DNA of 64,000 nt from JBPCMN01 sp013695115 (GTDB taxonomy: Bacteria; Actinomycetota; Acidimicrobiia; IMCC26256; JACDBD01), in NCBI GenBank assembly GCA_051002235.1, contig JBPCMN010000042.1:1-64000 (forward strand). The letters run 5' to 3'. Below are positions 1 through 8,678 of this stretch, piece by piece (the first letter of the stretch is position 1; each line of letters opens with the position of its first letter). The notes under the pieces were generated by a model. It did no database searches. It saw nothing but the letters and a program-made list of their open reading frames with translations, and was not told the origin of the DNA. A program made the translations under genes and the position numbers.

Positions 1-2064
1 TTGCAGGCCATCTTCTACGTCTCCACGTTCGTGGCGTTCGTGGCCGTAGGGATGATGTTCGCCCAGCGCTTCAAGGGCTACGAGCGCGGCGCGCCTGACG
101 ACCGTCGCACCACGCCGGAGAACGCCAGGCGCCGGGTGGCCGACTTCCGGGCCGGCGTCTACATGCAGACCCTGATGCGCGACGGCGCCGCCGGCCTGAT
201 GCACAGCCTGATGTACTTCCCCTTCCTCGGGCTGTTTGCCGTCACCACCGTCCTGGAGATCGACCACTCCCTCCCGGCCCGTCTGAAGTTCCTCCACGGC
301 GGGGTGTACCAGGCCTTCTCCGCCTTCGCCGACCTCATGGGTGTCCTCTTCCTGGTCGGGATCGCCTGGGCGTTCGTGCGCCGCTACGTGATCAAGGTCT
401 ACCGGGTGCGCATCAAGACCCGGCCCGAGGACGCCCTCATCCTGGGCACCCTGTTCCTGCTCGGCCTCACCGGCCTGCTGGCCGAGGCGGCCCGGATCGC
501 CCTGGCCCGCCAGCCCGACTTCGAGCAGTGGAGCTTCGTCGGTTACCCCCTCTCCTTCCTGTTCCGGAACTCGACCTACCGGCTGGTCAACCCCGGGGCG
601 GTGCACCAGGGCCTGTGGGTCGCCCACGTCGTGGCCTTCCTCGGGTTCCTGCTGATCCTGCCCACCACCAAGCTGCGCCACATGTTCACCAGCCCGATGA
701 ACATGTACCTGCGCGACCGGGAGCGGCCGAAGGGGGCGATGAAGCCGGTGCCCCTCATGACCGACACGACGCTCGAGACCTTCGGCGCCGGCGTGGTCGA
801 GGACTTCACCTGGAAGCAGCTGCTGGACACCGACGCCTGCACGGTGTGTGGGCGCTGCACCAACGTGTGCCCGGCTCATGCCACCGGCAAGGCGCTCGAC
901 CCTCGCGAGATCGTCCTGAAGGTGGGCGAGGTGATGTGCGCCACCAACCCCGGCGGGCCGGTGAGCCCGGTGGTGGGCACCGACGCCGAGATCAGCATCG
1001 GCACCAGCAGCGTCTTCGAGCGCATCACCCCCGAGGAGATCTGGGCCTGCACCAGCTGCCGGGCCTGCGACGAGGTGTGCCCGGTGAACATCGAGATCCT
1101 CGACAAGATCCTCGACATGCGCCGGTACCTCTCGTTGATGGAGAGCGACTTCCCGCCCGAGCTCGGCAACACCTACCGCTCGATGGAGAACTCCCAGAAC
1201 GTGTACGGGCTGAACCAGGGCGACCGGGGCGACTGGACGTCGAGCCTCGAGGGCGTCCCCGTCATCGAGCCGTCGGGCTCGTTCGACCACGAGTACCTGT
1301 ACTGGGTGGGGTGCGCGGGCTCGTTCGACGACCGCAACAAGAAGACGAGCCGGGCCATGGCCAAGCTGCTCCAGCGGGCCGGCATCGACTTCGCGATCCT
1401 CGGGCCCAGCGAGCTGTGCACCGGTGACCCCGCCCGTCGCTCCGGCAACGAGTACATCTTCCAGATGCTGGCGATGCAGAACATCGAAACGCTCGACGGA
1501 CTGGGCGTGAAGAAGATCGTGACCCAGTGCCCCCACTGCTTCAACACGCTGAAGAACGAGTACCCCCAGCTCGGGGGCAACTACGAGGTCGTGCACCACT
1601 CGCAGTTCCTGATGGAGCTGATCGACAGCGGCCGGCTGTCGCTCGACGGCGCCTCGCTCGAGGAGCGGGTGACGTACCACGACTCCTGCTACCTGGGCCG
1701 CCACAACGACGTGTACCTCGCCCCCCGCAACGTCATCGGCTCGCTCGGCGGCATCGACGTCGTCGAGATGCCCCGCAACGGAACCCAGGGCTTGTGCTGC
1801 GGCGCCGGCGGAGCGCGCATGTGGATGGAGGAGCACACGGGCAAGAAGGTCAACATCGAGCGCACCGAGGAGGCGCTGGCCACCGGGGCCGAGCGCATCG
1901 CGGTGGCGTGCCCGTTCTGCTACGTGATGATGGACGACGGAGTGAAGGAGAAGCACCGCGACGAGGACGTCAAGGTCCAGGACATCGCCGAGGTCTTGGC
2001 CGAGGCGGTCGAGCAGACCGAACCCCCCGCTACGTCCACGGCGCCGCCCACGCCGGACGTCTGA
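1..2064 (+). CDS. EtfD-like membrane Fe-S oxidoreductase (electron-transfer-flavoprotein:quinone reductase type)
   Basis: A 687-residue membrane protein with a hydrophobic N-terminal half (several transmembrane helices in residues 1-225, resembling nitrate-reductase gamma-type haem subunits) followed by two 4Fe-4S motifs, CTVCGRCTNVCP near residue 280 and CTSCRACDEVCP near 350, and two CCG-type cysteine domains (CPHCFN near 510 and CCGAGGARMW near 600). This order matches the heterodisulfide-reductase-like (Fe-S)-binding proteins such as mycobacterial EtfD, which pass electrons from beta-oxidation flavoproteins to menaquinone; two crotonases and a thiolase elsewhere in the window fit that role. 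The window opens on a TTG codon in this frame, so the real start may lie upstream. Family assignment is firm; the precise electron donor is inferred. Confidence 0.8.
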   Translation: MQAIFYVSTFVAFVAVGMMFAQRFKGYERGAPDDRRTTPENARRRVADFRAGVYMQTLMRDGAAGLMHSLMYFPFLGLFAVTTVLEIDHSLPARLKFLHGGVYQAFSAFADLMGVLFLVGIAWAFVRRYVIKVYRVRIKTRPEDALILGTLFLLGLTGLLAEAARIALARQPDFEQWSFVGYPLSFLFRNSTYRLVNPGAVHQGLWVAHVVAFLGFLLILPTTKLRHMFTSPMNMYLRDRERPKGAMKPVPLMTDTTLETFGAGVVEDFTWKQLLDTDACTVCGRCTNVCPAHATGKALDPREIVLKVGEVMCATNPGGPVSPVVGTDAEISIGTSSVFERITPEEIWACTSCRACDEVCPVNIEILDKILDMRRYLSLMESDFPPELGNTYRSMENSQNVYGLNQGDRGDWTSSLEGVPVIEPSGSFDHEYLYWVGCAGSFDDRNKKTSRAMAKLLQRAGIDFAILGPSELCTGDPARRSGNEYIFQMLAMQNIETLDGLGVKKIVTQCPHCFNTLKNEYPQLGGNYEVVHHSQFLMELIDSGRLSLDGASLEERVTYHDSCYLGRHNDVYLAPRNVIGSLGGIDVVEMPRNGTQGLCCGAGGARMWMEEHTGKKVNIERTEEALATGAERIAVACPFCYVMMDDGVKEKHRDEDVKVQDIAEVLAEAVEQTEPPATSTAPPTPDV

Positions 2065-2116
2065 CTCGACGCCGACTCGCTCGACACCTCGGGCGCCGCG
2101 GAGTTCGCGCCCACGT

Positions 2117-3175
2117 TCACCGTGTCACGACCGGCCGCGGGGAGCGGGTCAGGAACCAGCCACAGGTGAGCACCAGTGCGATGGCCAGCACGATGACCGC
2201 GGTGCCCTGCCATGGCCACGGCCGGTCGGGGATGCCGGCGTCGCCGACCGTATCGAGACGGTCGATCTCGTCGAGCCGCACGAGACCGGTGTCGGTCACC
2301 CGGGGCGCGTCGCCGTCGACATCGGTGGCGAGGTCGTAGTCGAGGTCGCCCGCGGTCACGTCGAGCCGCAGGTAGGTGAACCAGGCCCGCTCGGGCACCC
2401 AGCCCATGTTGGTGTCGGTGCGAAGATCGTCGAGGAGGAAGGGGTCGGCCGGCTCGGAGCGTTCGAGCGTCATGCCCGATCCCGCCAGGAGCTCGGGCTT
2501 CTCGTCGGTGAGGAGGAACACGTCGGCCTGGACGATCTCGTCGGCGGGCTTGCCCGTCGACAGGATGCGCAGCGGGACCCACGGCCGGTCGAGCGGGATC
2601 GACAGGTGGACCGGGATCCCGTCGCCGCCCTCGAACCCTTCGGCGACCGCGGCGGCAGCATCGAACTTGGCCGCCATGAAGTACGGAGACCGCTCGGCGT
2701 AGAACTCGAGCACCGCGGGCGTGTCCTTGGTGAGAGTGAAGCCCTGCTCGGCCGCCCAGGCGGCAACCTCCTCGCCGCCGCCGCGCAAGATCGTGACGTC
2801 GAGCGAGTCGATGCGGGTCTGCTGGAGCACCTCGACGTCGTCGGCCGAGCGCGGCGCCGCCTCGGCTTCCCCGGCCGCGAACGCCGGCGGCTCCACCTCC
2901 TGGCGCAGGCGCTGGAGCGTCCAGTCGCCGGCGCGCTCGACCGTGGTCGGCTCCCCCGGCAACGGGATGATCGAGCCGAACGACTCCTGGGTGCCGGCGA
3001 ACTCGAAGTTGGTGATGTAGTGCTCGACGCCGTCGTGATGGGCAGCGAGTGTGGTGGTGCGCACGAGCTGCACGGCGCCGTTGGCCGCCACCAGGCTTCC
3101 GCACGCCCACGCCGTCGACGCGGTGGCGAGCACGGACACCACCACCAGGACGGCGAACGCGGAGATCCGACGCAT
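2117..3175 (-). CDS. DUF2330 family secreted/membrane-anchored protein
   Basis: 352 residues. A hydrophobic signal sequence (residues 1-24) ends at WACGSLVAANGAVQL, the conserved start of DUF2330 proteins; a second hydrophobic helix near residues 325-345 followed by an Arg-rich end should anchor the C-terminus in the membrane, leaving the domain outside. Acidic and Pro-rich, without recognisable catalytic motifs. Start chosen because an AAGGGGGA Shine-Dalgarno precedes the ATG. Function is unknown; the gene runs convergently with the Fe-S protein upstream (stop to stop 52 bases apart). Confidence 0.75.
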   Translation of the reverse strand: MRRISAFAVLVVVSVLATASTAWACGSLVAANGAVQLVRTTTLAAHHDGVEHYITNFEFAGTQESFGSIIPLPGEPTTVERAGDWTLQRLRQEVEPPAFAAGEAEAAPRSADDVEVLQQTRIDSLDVTILRGGGEEVAAWAAEQGFTLTKDTPAVLEFYAERSPYFMAAKFDAAAAVAEGFEGGDGIPVHLSIPLDRPWVPLRILSTGKPADEIVQADVFLLTDEKPELLAGSGMTLERSEPADPFLLDDLRTDTNMGWVPERAWFTYLRLDVTAGDLDYDLATDVDGDAPRVTDTGLVRLDEIDRLDTVGDAGIPDRPWPWQGTAVIVLAIALVLTCGWFLTRSPRPVVTR

Positions 3176-3247
3176 GAGGTCCCCCTTCTCACGGGATGCG
3201 ATTCGGGGGTTGGACGCTGCGGGGGGCGGGCCCGGTTCCCGGGAATC

Positions 3248-4099
3248 TCAGCGGGCGCGCGGCCCGGACCCGTAGTCACCGAAGGGGTCGTCGCGCTCGC
3301 GTACGGCGTCGCGGAACCCGACCTCCTGGGCCCGGGCCACGAAGTCGAGGCCCTCCTGGGTGTGGCGGGCGATGCCGTCGAAGAGGACGCCGAGGGTTCG
3401 GCTCGACGCCAGGCCCTGGTTCTCGACTGTTTGATTGCAGAGCAGCTTGAGCATGACGAGCTGGGTGGTCGGGACCTGCGCCATCCGCCGGGCGAGGTCG
3501 AACGCGTGGTCCTGGAGCTGATCGTCGGGGACGGTCTCGAGGACGAGCCCGATGCGGGCGGCCTCGGGCGCGGGGATCTCGTCGCCGGTCAGGAGGTAAC
3601 GCTTCGCCCGCTCGAGACCCATCCGGTGCACCCACATCGCGGTGGTGGGCGTGCCCCAGACGCGCGACGGCGGGTATCCGAAGGTCGCGCCCTCGGCCGC
3701 GACGATGATGTCGGCGCACAGGACCATGTCGGTGCCGCCGGCGATGCACCACCCCTGCACCGCGGCGATGGTCGGCTTCGACGCGTACCAGAGCTTCATG
3801 TAGGTGGCGACGAACCGGTTCATCATCCGGTAGTCGGCCACCGAGTCCCACACCCGATCGGTGCCCTCCCACGCCTGGGCCGCGGTCGACCAGTCGAGCC
3901 CGTAACCCGAGCAGAACGCCGGCCCCTCGGCCCGCAGCAGGATCACCCGCACCGCGGGGTCAGCGTCGTGGACCTCGATGGCGTCGGCGAGCTCATCGCG
4001 GAGCGCGGGCGTGATGGTGTTGTACTCGTCGGCGCGGGTGAGCCAGATCGAGCCGACGCCGTCCTCGACCTCGGTGCGCAGCGTCGTGTACTCGGACAT
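3248..4099 (-). CDS. Enoyl-CoA hydratase/isomerase family protein (crotonase)
   Basis: 283 residues with a complete crotonase fold: the SGYGLDW segment near residue 69 and the IAAVQGWCIAGGTDMVLCADI stretch (interrupted here at its centre by the oxyanion-hole glycines) near residue 110 form the CoA-thioester site. The catalytic Glu pair of classical hydratases is not obvious, so isomerase, hydrolase or dehalogenase activity is also possible. The open frame continues upstream of the ATG at 4099, but the conserved N-terminus (MSEYTTLRTEVEDGV) begins there and a longer form would overlap dcd. It lies 17 bases downstream of dcd on the same strand. Confidence 0.85.
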   Translation of the reverse strand: MSEYTTLRTEVEDGVGSIWLTRADEYNTITPALRDELADAIEVHDADPAVRVILLRAEGPAFCSGYGLDWSTAAQAWEGTDRVWDSVADYRMMNRFVATYMKLWYASKPTIAAVQGWCIAGGTDMVLCADIIVAAEGATFGYPPSRVWGTPTTAMWVHRMGLERAKRYLLTGDEIPAPEAARIGLVLETVPDDQLQDHAFDLARRMAQVPTTQLVMLKLLCNQTVENQGLASSRTLGVLFDGIARHTQEGLDFVARAQEVGFRDAVRERDDPFGDYGSGPRAR

Positions 4100-4115
4100 G
4101 CCGGCGGCGGCGCGC

Positions 4116-4688
4116 TTACTCGTCGACGCCGAAGTTGAGGTAGTAGCGCGACGGGGTGGGCCCCCGCTGCCCCTGGTATTTCGACCCGGTGGCATCGCTG
4201 CCGTACGGCACCTCAGCCGGGGTCGTCATCTTCAGGAACGAGATCTGGCCGATCTTCATGCGGGGATAGAGCGCGATCGGCAGGGTGGCGACGTTGGAGA
4301 GCTCGAGCGTCAGGTGGCCGTTGAAGCCGGCGTCGACGAAACCCGCGGTCACGTGGGTGAGGAGCCCGAGGCGCGCCAGTGACGACTTGCCGTCGAGGCG
4401 GGCGACCAGGTCGTCGGCGATCTCCACCCGCTCGTAGGTCGACGCGAGGACGAACTCGTTGGGATGGAGGATGAACGCCCGCTCGTCGGCGACTTCGACC
4501 AGCTCGGTGAGGTCTTCCTGCGGCTCCTTCGGGTCGATGAACGGCGTCGTGTCGTTGCGGAACACCCGGAAGTACTTGTCGATGCGCAGGTCGACCGACG
4601 ACGGCTGGATCGACGTCTCGTCGAGTGGGTCGATGACGATCCGCCCGGCGGCCAGTTCCTTGCGGATCGTCACGTCCGACAGGATCAC
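4116..4688 (-). CDS. dcd: dCTP deaminase
   Basis: 190 residues from the GTG at 4688, giving the family's normal MILSDxTI start and normal length; an upstream in-frame ATG would add 12 unconserved residues. Conserved trimer/active-site segments are present: QPSSVDLRI near residue 31, the catalytic segment LDGKSSLARLGL near 105, and THVTAGFVDAGFNGHLTLE near 118. The enzyme converts dCTP to dUTP; actinobacterial members are often bifunctional and also hydrolyse dUTP to dUMP, supplying thymidylate synthesis. The tRNA-Gly gene starts 44 bases away on the opposite strand. Confidence 0.95.
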   Translation of the reverse strand: MILSDVTIRKELAAGRIVIDPLDETSIQPSSVDLRIDKYFRVFRNDTTPFIDPKEPQEDLTELVEVADERAFILHPNEFVLASTYERVEIADDLVARLDGKSSLARLGLLTHVTAGFVDAGFNGHLTLELSNVATLPIALYPRMKIGQISFLKMTTPAEVPYGSDATGSKYQGQRGPTPSRYYLNFGVDE

Positions 4689-4731
4689 GGCGGCGAGGTT
4701 ATCGGCCCCCTTTGGTACCCTCACCGGCTCC

Positions 4732-4802
4732 GCGGGTGTAGTTCAGAGGTAGAACATCAGCTTCCCAAGCTGAGAACGCGGGTTCGATTCCCGTCACCCG
4801 CT
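4732..4802 (+). tRNA. tRNA-Gly(CCC)
   Basis: 71-nt cloverleaf. Acceptor stem GCGGGTG (4732-4738) pairs with CACCCGC (4795-4801), with discriminator T4802 as usual for glycine tRNAs. The anticodon arm is TCAGC / TTCCCAA / GCTGA, giving anticodon CCC; the T-arm GCGGG-TTCGATT-CCCGT is standard. No CCA is encoded, so the CCA-adding enzyme at 19440-20840 must complete it. Confidence 0.96.
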
Positions 4803-4808
4803 CTCGCC

Positions 4809-5348
4809 ATGAGCCTCAAGGCGCGACTCGACGAGCGGTGCGGGAGCGAGCTCGACCTCGTCAAGACGGTGCTCGCGGTGAGCCGGATTCCGTACGGACG
4901 GCCGAGCGTCCTCACTCCCGACGCAGTGCTCGACGAGTGGCACGGGACGTGCTCCACCAAGCACCTGCTCCTGGCCGAGATGGCCCGCGAGGAGTGGCCG
5001 CGCACCGGACCGGAGCTCTGGCACCGCCCGTATCTCGTCACCCGCGAACTGGCCCGGGAGCGCTGGGGGTCAACGGTCGCCGAGACCGTTCCCGAGGACG
5101 GCCTGGTCGACGTGCACACGTTCGCCACGCTCGAGGTCGACGGACGGCGGGTGAACGTGGACGTGACGTTCCCGCTCGCGGGCTGGGACGGACGCGCTGA
5201 CGTCCCACTCGCCTGCGGGGACGGTGACCACCACCCTGCCGGCGACGACCCGCTCGCCACCAAGGCCGACCTCGTGCGGCGGCATTGCGATCCGGAGATC
5301 CGCGAGCCGTTCCTCGCCGCCCTCGCAGCTGCGGAGGTCCGCGGCTAG
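4809..5348 (+). CDS. Transglutaminase-like (cysteine-protease fold) small protein
   Basis: 179 residues beginning at an ATG only six bases after the tRNA-Gly. Residues 45-55 read GTCSTKHLLL and residues 98-118 contain HTFATLEVDGRRVNVDVTFP; the Cys ... His ... Asp spacing matches a transglutaminase-core triad (Cys, His in the H-x(n)-V-x-V strand, Asp in D-V-T-F). No signal peptide, so it is probably cytoplasmic. The substrate is unknown; the family name is an inference from the triad pattern, and there is no functional link to the tRNA or to the mod operon 12 bases downstream beyond co-orientation. Confidence 0.6.
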   Translation: MSLKARLDERCGSELDLVKTVLAVSRIPYGRPSVLTPDAVLDEWHGTCSTKHLLLAEMAREEWPRTGPELWHRPYLVTRELARERWGSTVAETVPEDGLVDVHTFATLEVDGRRVNVDVTFPLAGWDGRADVPLACGDGDHHPAGDDPLATKADLVRRHCDPEIREPFLAALAAAEVRG

Positions 5349-5360
5349 ATTTCCCGGCAG

Positions 5361-5762
5361 ATGCCGACATTTCGGCCGGGACAGGCCGCAGAACTGCTCG
5401 GCGTGAGCGTCGACACGGTGCGGCGCTGGGCCGACAGCGGCAAGCTGCCCACCCACCGCAGCGAGGGTGGCCAGCGGGTGATCGACGGTCCCGACCTCGC
5501 CCGCTTCCTCGCCGCCGCGCCGCACGCGCCCGAGCCCGAGGTGATCGTCGGCCGGTCGGCCCGGAACCGGCTCCCCGGGATCGTCACCCGGGTGGAGAAG
5601 GACAAGATCACCGCCCTGGTCGAGATCCAAGCCGGACCGCACCGGGTGGTGTCGCTCATGACGCGCGAGGCCGCCGACGAGCTCGAGCTCGCGCCCGGTG
5701 ACCTCGCGGTCGCGGCCGTGAAGGCCACCAACGTGGTCGTCGAGGTGCCGCGCCGATCGTGA
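5361..5762 (+). CDS. MerR-type HTH plus TOBE (Mop) domain molybdate regulator
   Basis: 133 residues. Residues 1-50 are a MerR/excisionase-type winged helix (PGQAAELLGVSVDTVRRWADSGKLP); residues 66-130 are a TOBE/Mop molybdate-binding domain (NRLPGIVTRVEKDKITALVEIQAG ... LAPGDLAVAAVKATNVVVEV, split here for brevity). It replaces the ModE layout, which uses a different HTH. The stop overlaps the modA start (GTGA at 5759-5762), so it is translationally coupled to the transporter and probably senses molybdate or stores it; autoregulation of the operon is inferred. Confidence 0.82.
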   Translation: MPTFRPGQAAELLGVSVDTVRRWADSGKLPTHRSEGGQRVIDGPDLARFLAAAPHAPEPEVIVGRSARNRLPGIVTRVEKDKITALVEIQAGPHRVVSLMTREAADELELAPGDLAVAAVKATNVVVEVPRRS

Positions 5763-6523
5763 CGAGAAGGATTGCGGCCGCCTGCGCCGCGGTGGTCGCG
5801 GCCGCGGCCTGTGGCGGTGACGACGGTCGAGGCAACGACGGGGGCCGACTGTCCGGCACCGTCACGGTGCTGGCGGCGGCGTCGCTGACGGAACCATTCG
5901 AGCAGCTCGGCGACGACTTCGAGGCCGAGCACCCCGACGTCGACGTCGAGTTCAGCTTCGCGGCGTCGTCGGAGCTCGTGGTCCAGATCGAGCAGGGTGC
6001 TCCGGCCGATGTGTTCGCGTCCGCCGACGAGTCGAGCATGCAGAAAGTCGTGGACTCGGGCGATGTCGCCGCGGAGCCCGCGATCTTCACCCGCAACCGG
6101 CTCGCGATCGCGGTCGAGGAGGGCAACCCCCGTGACATCGACGGGCTCGCGGATCTGGACGAGCCCGGCCTCGTCGTCGTGTTGTGCGCGCAGCAGGTAC
6201 CGTGCGGGAAGTTCGCCGACAAAGCACTGGCGAACGCGGGCGTGTCGGTCACGCCGGCGTCGCGCGCCGAGAACGTCAAGGCGGCGCTCACGCTGGTCGA
6301 GCTGGGCGAGGCCGACGCCGCCATCGTCTACGCGACCGACGTGCTGGCCGGTGGCACGGTCGAAGGCGTCACGATCCCCGACGACGAGAACGTGATCGCG
6401 GCGTACCCGATCGCCCCGTTGGCGGAGGCCGGCAACCAGGCGGCCGCCCGGCCGTTCGTGCGCTTCGTGCGCTCGGCCGAGGGCCAGCGGGTGCTGCGGG
6501 AGTTCGGGTTCCTCCCACCGTGA
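5759..6523 (+). CDS. modA: Molybdate ABC transporter, substrate-binding lipoprotein
   Basis: 254 residues from a GTG overlapping the preceding stop. The N-terminus is a lipoprotein signal ending in a lipobox-like AAAACG with Cys18, so the mature protein is probably tethered outside the membrane. The body has the ModA signature LTVLAAASL-type segment (TVLAAASLTEPFEQL near residue 36), the ligand-binding ASADESSMQ segment near 88 and the APLAEAGNQ segment near 218. It overlaps modB by four bases (GTGA at 6520-6523). Tungstate binding cannot be excluded. Confidence 0.93.
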   Translation: MTRRIAAACAAVVAAAACGGDDGRGNDGGRLSGTVTVLAAASLTEPFEQLGDDFEAEHPDVDVEFSFAASSELVVQIEQGAPADVFASADESSMQKVVDSGDVAAEPAIFTRNRLAIAVEEGNPRDIDGLADLDEPGLVVVLCAQQVPCGKFADKALANAGVSVTPASRAENVKAALTLVELGEADAAIVYATDVLAGGTVEGVTIPDDENVIAAYPIAPLAEAGNQAAARPFVRFVRSAEGQRVLREFGFLPP

Positions 6524-7353
6524 CCGCCGCCCGCCGCCGACCCGGTCAGGTCCCCTTCCTCCTCGTGGTGCCGGCGGGGCTGGCGCTGGTCGCGTTCTTC
6601 ATTCTGCCCACGATCGGGCTGGTCGAGCGCACGCCCTGGACCGACCTCTTCGGGCTGCTCGGCGAACCGTCGGTGCGCGAAGCATTGCGCCTGTCGCTGG
6701 TGTGCTCGCTGTCGGCGACCGCTCTGTCGGTGGTGCTGGGCGTCCCCCTCGCCTGGCTGCTCGCCCGGGCGCCGCTCCCCGGGCGCGGCGTCGTACGCGC
6801 CCTCGTCCTGCTGCCGATGGTGCTCCCGCCGGTCGTGGGCGGCGTCGCCCTGCTCCTCGCGTTCGGTCGGCGCGGTCTCGCGGGGCAATGGCTCGAGCAG
6901 TGGTTCGACCTCCGGCTGCCCTTCACCACCCCGGGCGTGGTCCTGGCCGAGACCTTCGTGGCGATGCCGTTCCTCGTCATCACGGTCGAGGGTGCGCTGC
7001 GCTCGCTCGATCCCCGCTACGAGGACGCTGCGGCCACGCTCGGCGCCAGCCGGCTCACCGTGCTGCGCCGGGTGACCCTGCCGATGATCAGGCCCTCGCT
7101 CGTGGCCGGCGCGCTGCTCACGTGGGCCCGCGCCCTGGGAGAGTTCGGCGCGACCATCACCTTCGCCGGCAACTTCGAGGGTCGCACCCAGACGATGCCG
7201 TTGGCGGTGTTCATCGCCCTCGAGACGAACCCGGCCGCCGCCATCGCCCTGAGCCTGGTGCTCCTGGCCATCTCGGTCACCGTCCTCGCGGTCGTCGGCG
7301 GTCGGGTCTTCGGGGGTCGGCGCGCGCCGGCGGCGCAGCCGGTGCCGTTGTGA
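6520..7353 (+). CDS. modB: Molybdate ABC transporter permease
   Basis: 277 residues from the GTG overlapping the modA stop; a much longer open frame upstream is ignored because it lies in modA. About six transmembrane helices. The cytoplasmic EAA loop that docks on the ATPase reads EDAAATLGASRLTVLRRVTL near residue 170, followed by the conserved ARALGEFGATITFAGN segment of ModB permeases. Coupled to modC by a second GTGA overlap at 7350-7353. Confidence 0.93.
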   Translation: MTAARRRPGQVPFLLVVPAGLALVAFFILPTIGLVERTPWTDLFGLLGEPSVREALRLSLVCSLSATALSVVLGVPLAWLLARAPLPGRGVVRALVLLPMVLPPVVGGVALLLAFGRRGLAGQWLEQWFDLRLPFTTPGVVLAETFVAMPFLVITVEGALRSLDPRYEDAAATLGASRLTVLRRVTLPMIRPSLVAGALLTWARALGEFGATITFAGNFEGRTQTMPLAVFIALETNPAAAIALSLVLLAISVTVLAVVGGRVFGGRRAPAAQPVPL

Positions 7354-8408
7354 CGCTCGACACCCACGTCCGGCTCCGACTCGGCGCGCTCGAACTCGAC
7401 CTCGAGCTCACGGCGCCGCCCGGTGAGCTGGTCGTGGTGGTGGGCCCCAACGGCGCGGGCAAGACCACGCTGTTGCGCGCCCTCGCCGGCCTCCAGCCGC
7501 TCGACGCCGGGCACGTGACCCTCGACGGCGTCGCGCTCGACGACGCCGATGCGGGGGTGCTGGTACCGCCCGAGCGCCGCCCGGTAGGGATCGTGTTTCA
7601 AGACGGGCTGCTCTTCCCCCACCTCAGTGCACTCGAGAACGTCGCCTTCGGTCTGCGCAGCCGGGGTGTCGGGCGCGGTGAAGCCCGTCGGCAGGCCGCC
7701 GGCTGGCTGCGACGGGTCGGCCTCGCCGGTCGGGAGCACGTCCGTCCCGGCGAGCTCTCCGGCGGGCAGGCGCAACGGGTGGCGCTCGCCCGGGCGCTGG
7801 CTCCGCAGCCCCGGCTGCTGCTCCTGGACGAACCGTTGGCGGCGCTCGACGCGACCACCCGGGCCGAGGTCCGGCGCGACCTCCGTCGTCACCTCGACTC
7901 GTACGACGGCGTCCGGATCCTCGTGACCCACGATCCGCTCGAAGCGCTCGTGCTCGCGACCACGATCGTCGTCATCGAGGACGGTCGAGTGGTCCAGTCG
8001 GGCCCACCGGACGAGGTGCGAGGGCGGCCACGGTCCCGCTACGTCGCGGATCTCGTGGGCGTGAACCTGCTGGAGGGGACGGTCCGCGGCCACGACGTCG
8101 TGCTCCGTAGCGGGGCGCGGCTGACGGTCGCGGACGTGCCGTCGCCGGGCGACGTGCTCGCGGTCCTGCACCCCCGGGCGGTCGCGCTCCATCGCGGGGA
8201 ACGACCCGCCGGCAGTCCGCGCAACGTGTGGGAGGGGACCGTCGGCGCGCTCGACTTCGAGGGCGACCGGGTGCGGGTGCGGCTCGAGGGCCCCGTTCCG
8301 CTGGTCGCGGAGGTGACCCCGGCGGCCGTCCACGACCTTGGCGTCGAGGAGGGGAGCACCCTCTGGGCGTCGGTGAAGGCGACCGAGATCGCGGTGTACC
8401 CGGCGTAG
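7350..8408 (+). CDS. modC: Molybdate ABC transporter ATPase
   Basis: 352 residues from the GTG overlapping modB. Walker A GPNGAGKT near residue 32, Q-loop FQDGLLFPH, signature LSGGQAQR near 134, Walker B LLLLDEP near 153, and the H-loop VTHDPLEAL near 192. The last ~120 residues form TOBE-type domains (LVGVNLLEGTV ... ASVKATEIAVY), which bind molybdate and regulate transport in ModC. It closes the four-gene operon. Confidence 0.93.
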   Translation: MTLDTHVRLRLGALELDLELTAPPGELVVVVGPNGAGKTTLLRALAGLQPLDAGHVTLDGVALDDADAGVLVPPERRPVGIVFQDGLLFPHLSALENVAFGLRSRGVGRGEARRQAAGWLRRVGLAGREHVRPGELSGGQAQRVALARALAPQPRLLLLDEPLAALDATTRAEVRRDLRRHLDSYDGVRILVTHDPLEALVLATTIVVIEDGRVVQSGPPDEVRGRPRSRYVADLVGVNLLEGTVRGHDVVLRSGARLTVADVPSPGDVLAVLHPRAVALHRGERPAGSPRNVWEGTVGALDFEGDRVRVRLEGPVPLVAEVTPAAVHDLGVEEGSTLWASVKATEIAVYPA

Positions 8409-8439
8409 AGCTCAGCCTTCCCGCTCTCGGCGCTTCGCC

Positions 8440-8673
8440 TCAGCCGGCCAGCAGCGAGCCGACCCCCCAGACCATGACGACAAATCCGAGCGCCATGTAC
8501 ACGACGGTGCGCGCCACCGGTGCCTCCGGCAAGTCGGCACTTCGCGGCTTTCGCCCCACCGGTGTTGCCTGGCGGTCACGCCGGCGACGCACCAGCGCCA
8601 CCAGGTTGCCGATGAACAGGGCCGCGCCGACCGCCGCGATCACCTCGAGCAGCAGCTCGTCGTAGAAGCTCAT
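8440..8673 (-). CDS. Small two-helix membrane protein, unknown function
   Basis: 77 residues starting MSFYDELLLEVIAAVG. Two predicted transmembrane helices (about residues 9-28 and 58-75) flank a basic cytoplasmic loop RRRRDRQATPVGRKPR. A longer open frame exists upstream but runs over the neighbouring DUF2269 gene. It starts 6 bases after that gene's stop, on the same strand, so the two are likely co-transcribed. I do not recognise a family. Confidence 0.6.
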   Translation of the reverse strand: MSFYDELLLEVIAAVGAALFIGNLVALVRRRRDRQATPVGRKPRSADLPEAPVARTVVYMALGFVVMVWGVGSLLAG

Positions 8674-8678
8674 TGCAG

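Noticed and set aside
4100..4195. Longer crotonase starting at 4195
   Set aside because: Would overlap the dcd end and add residues not seen in the family.
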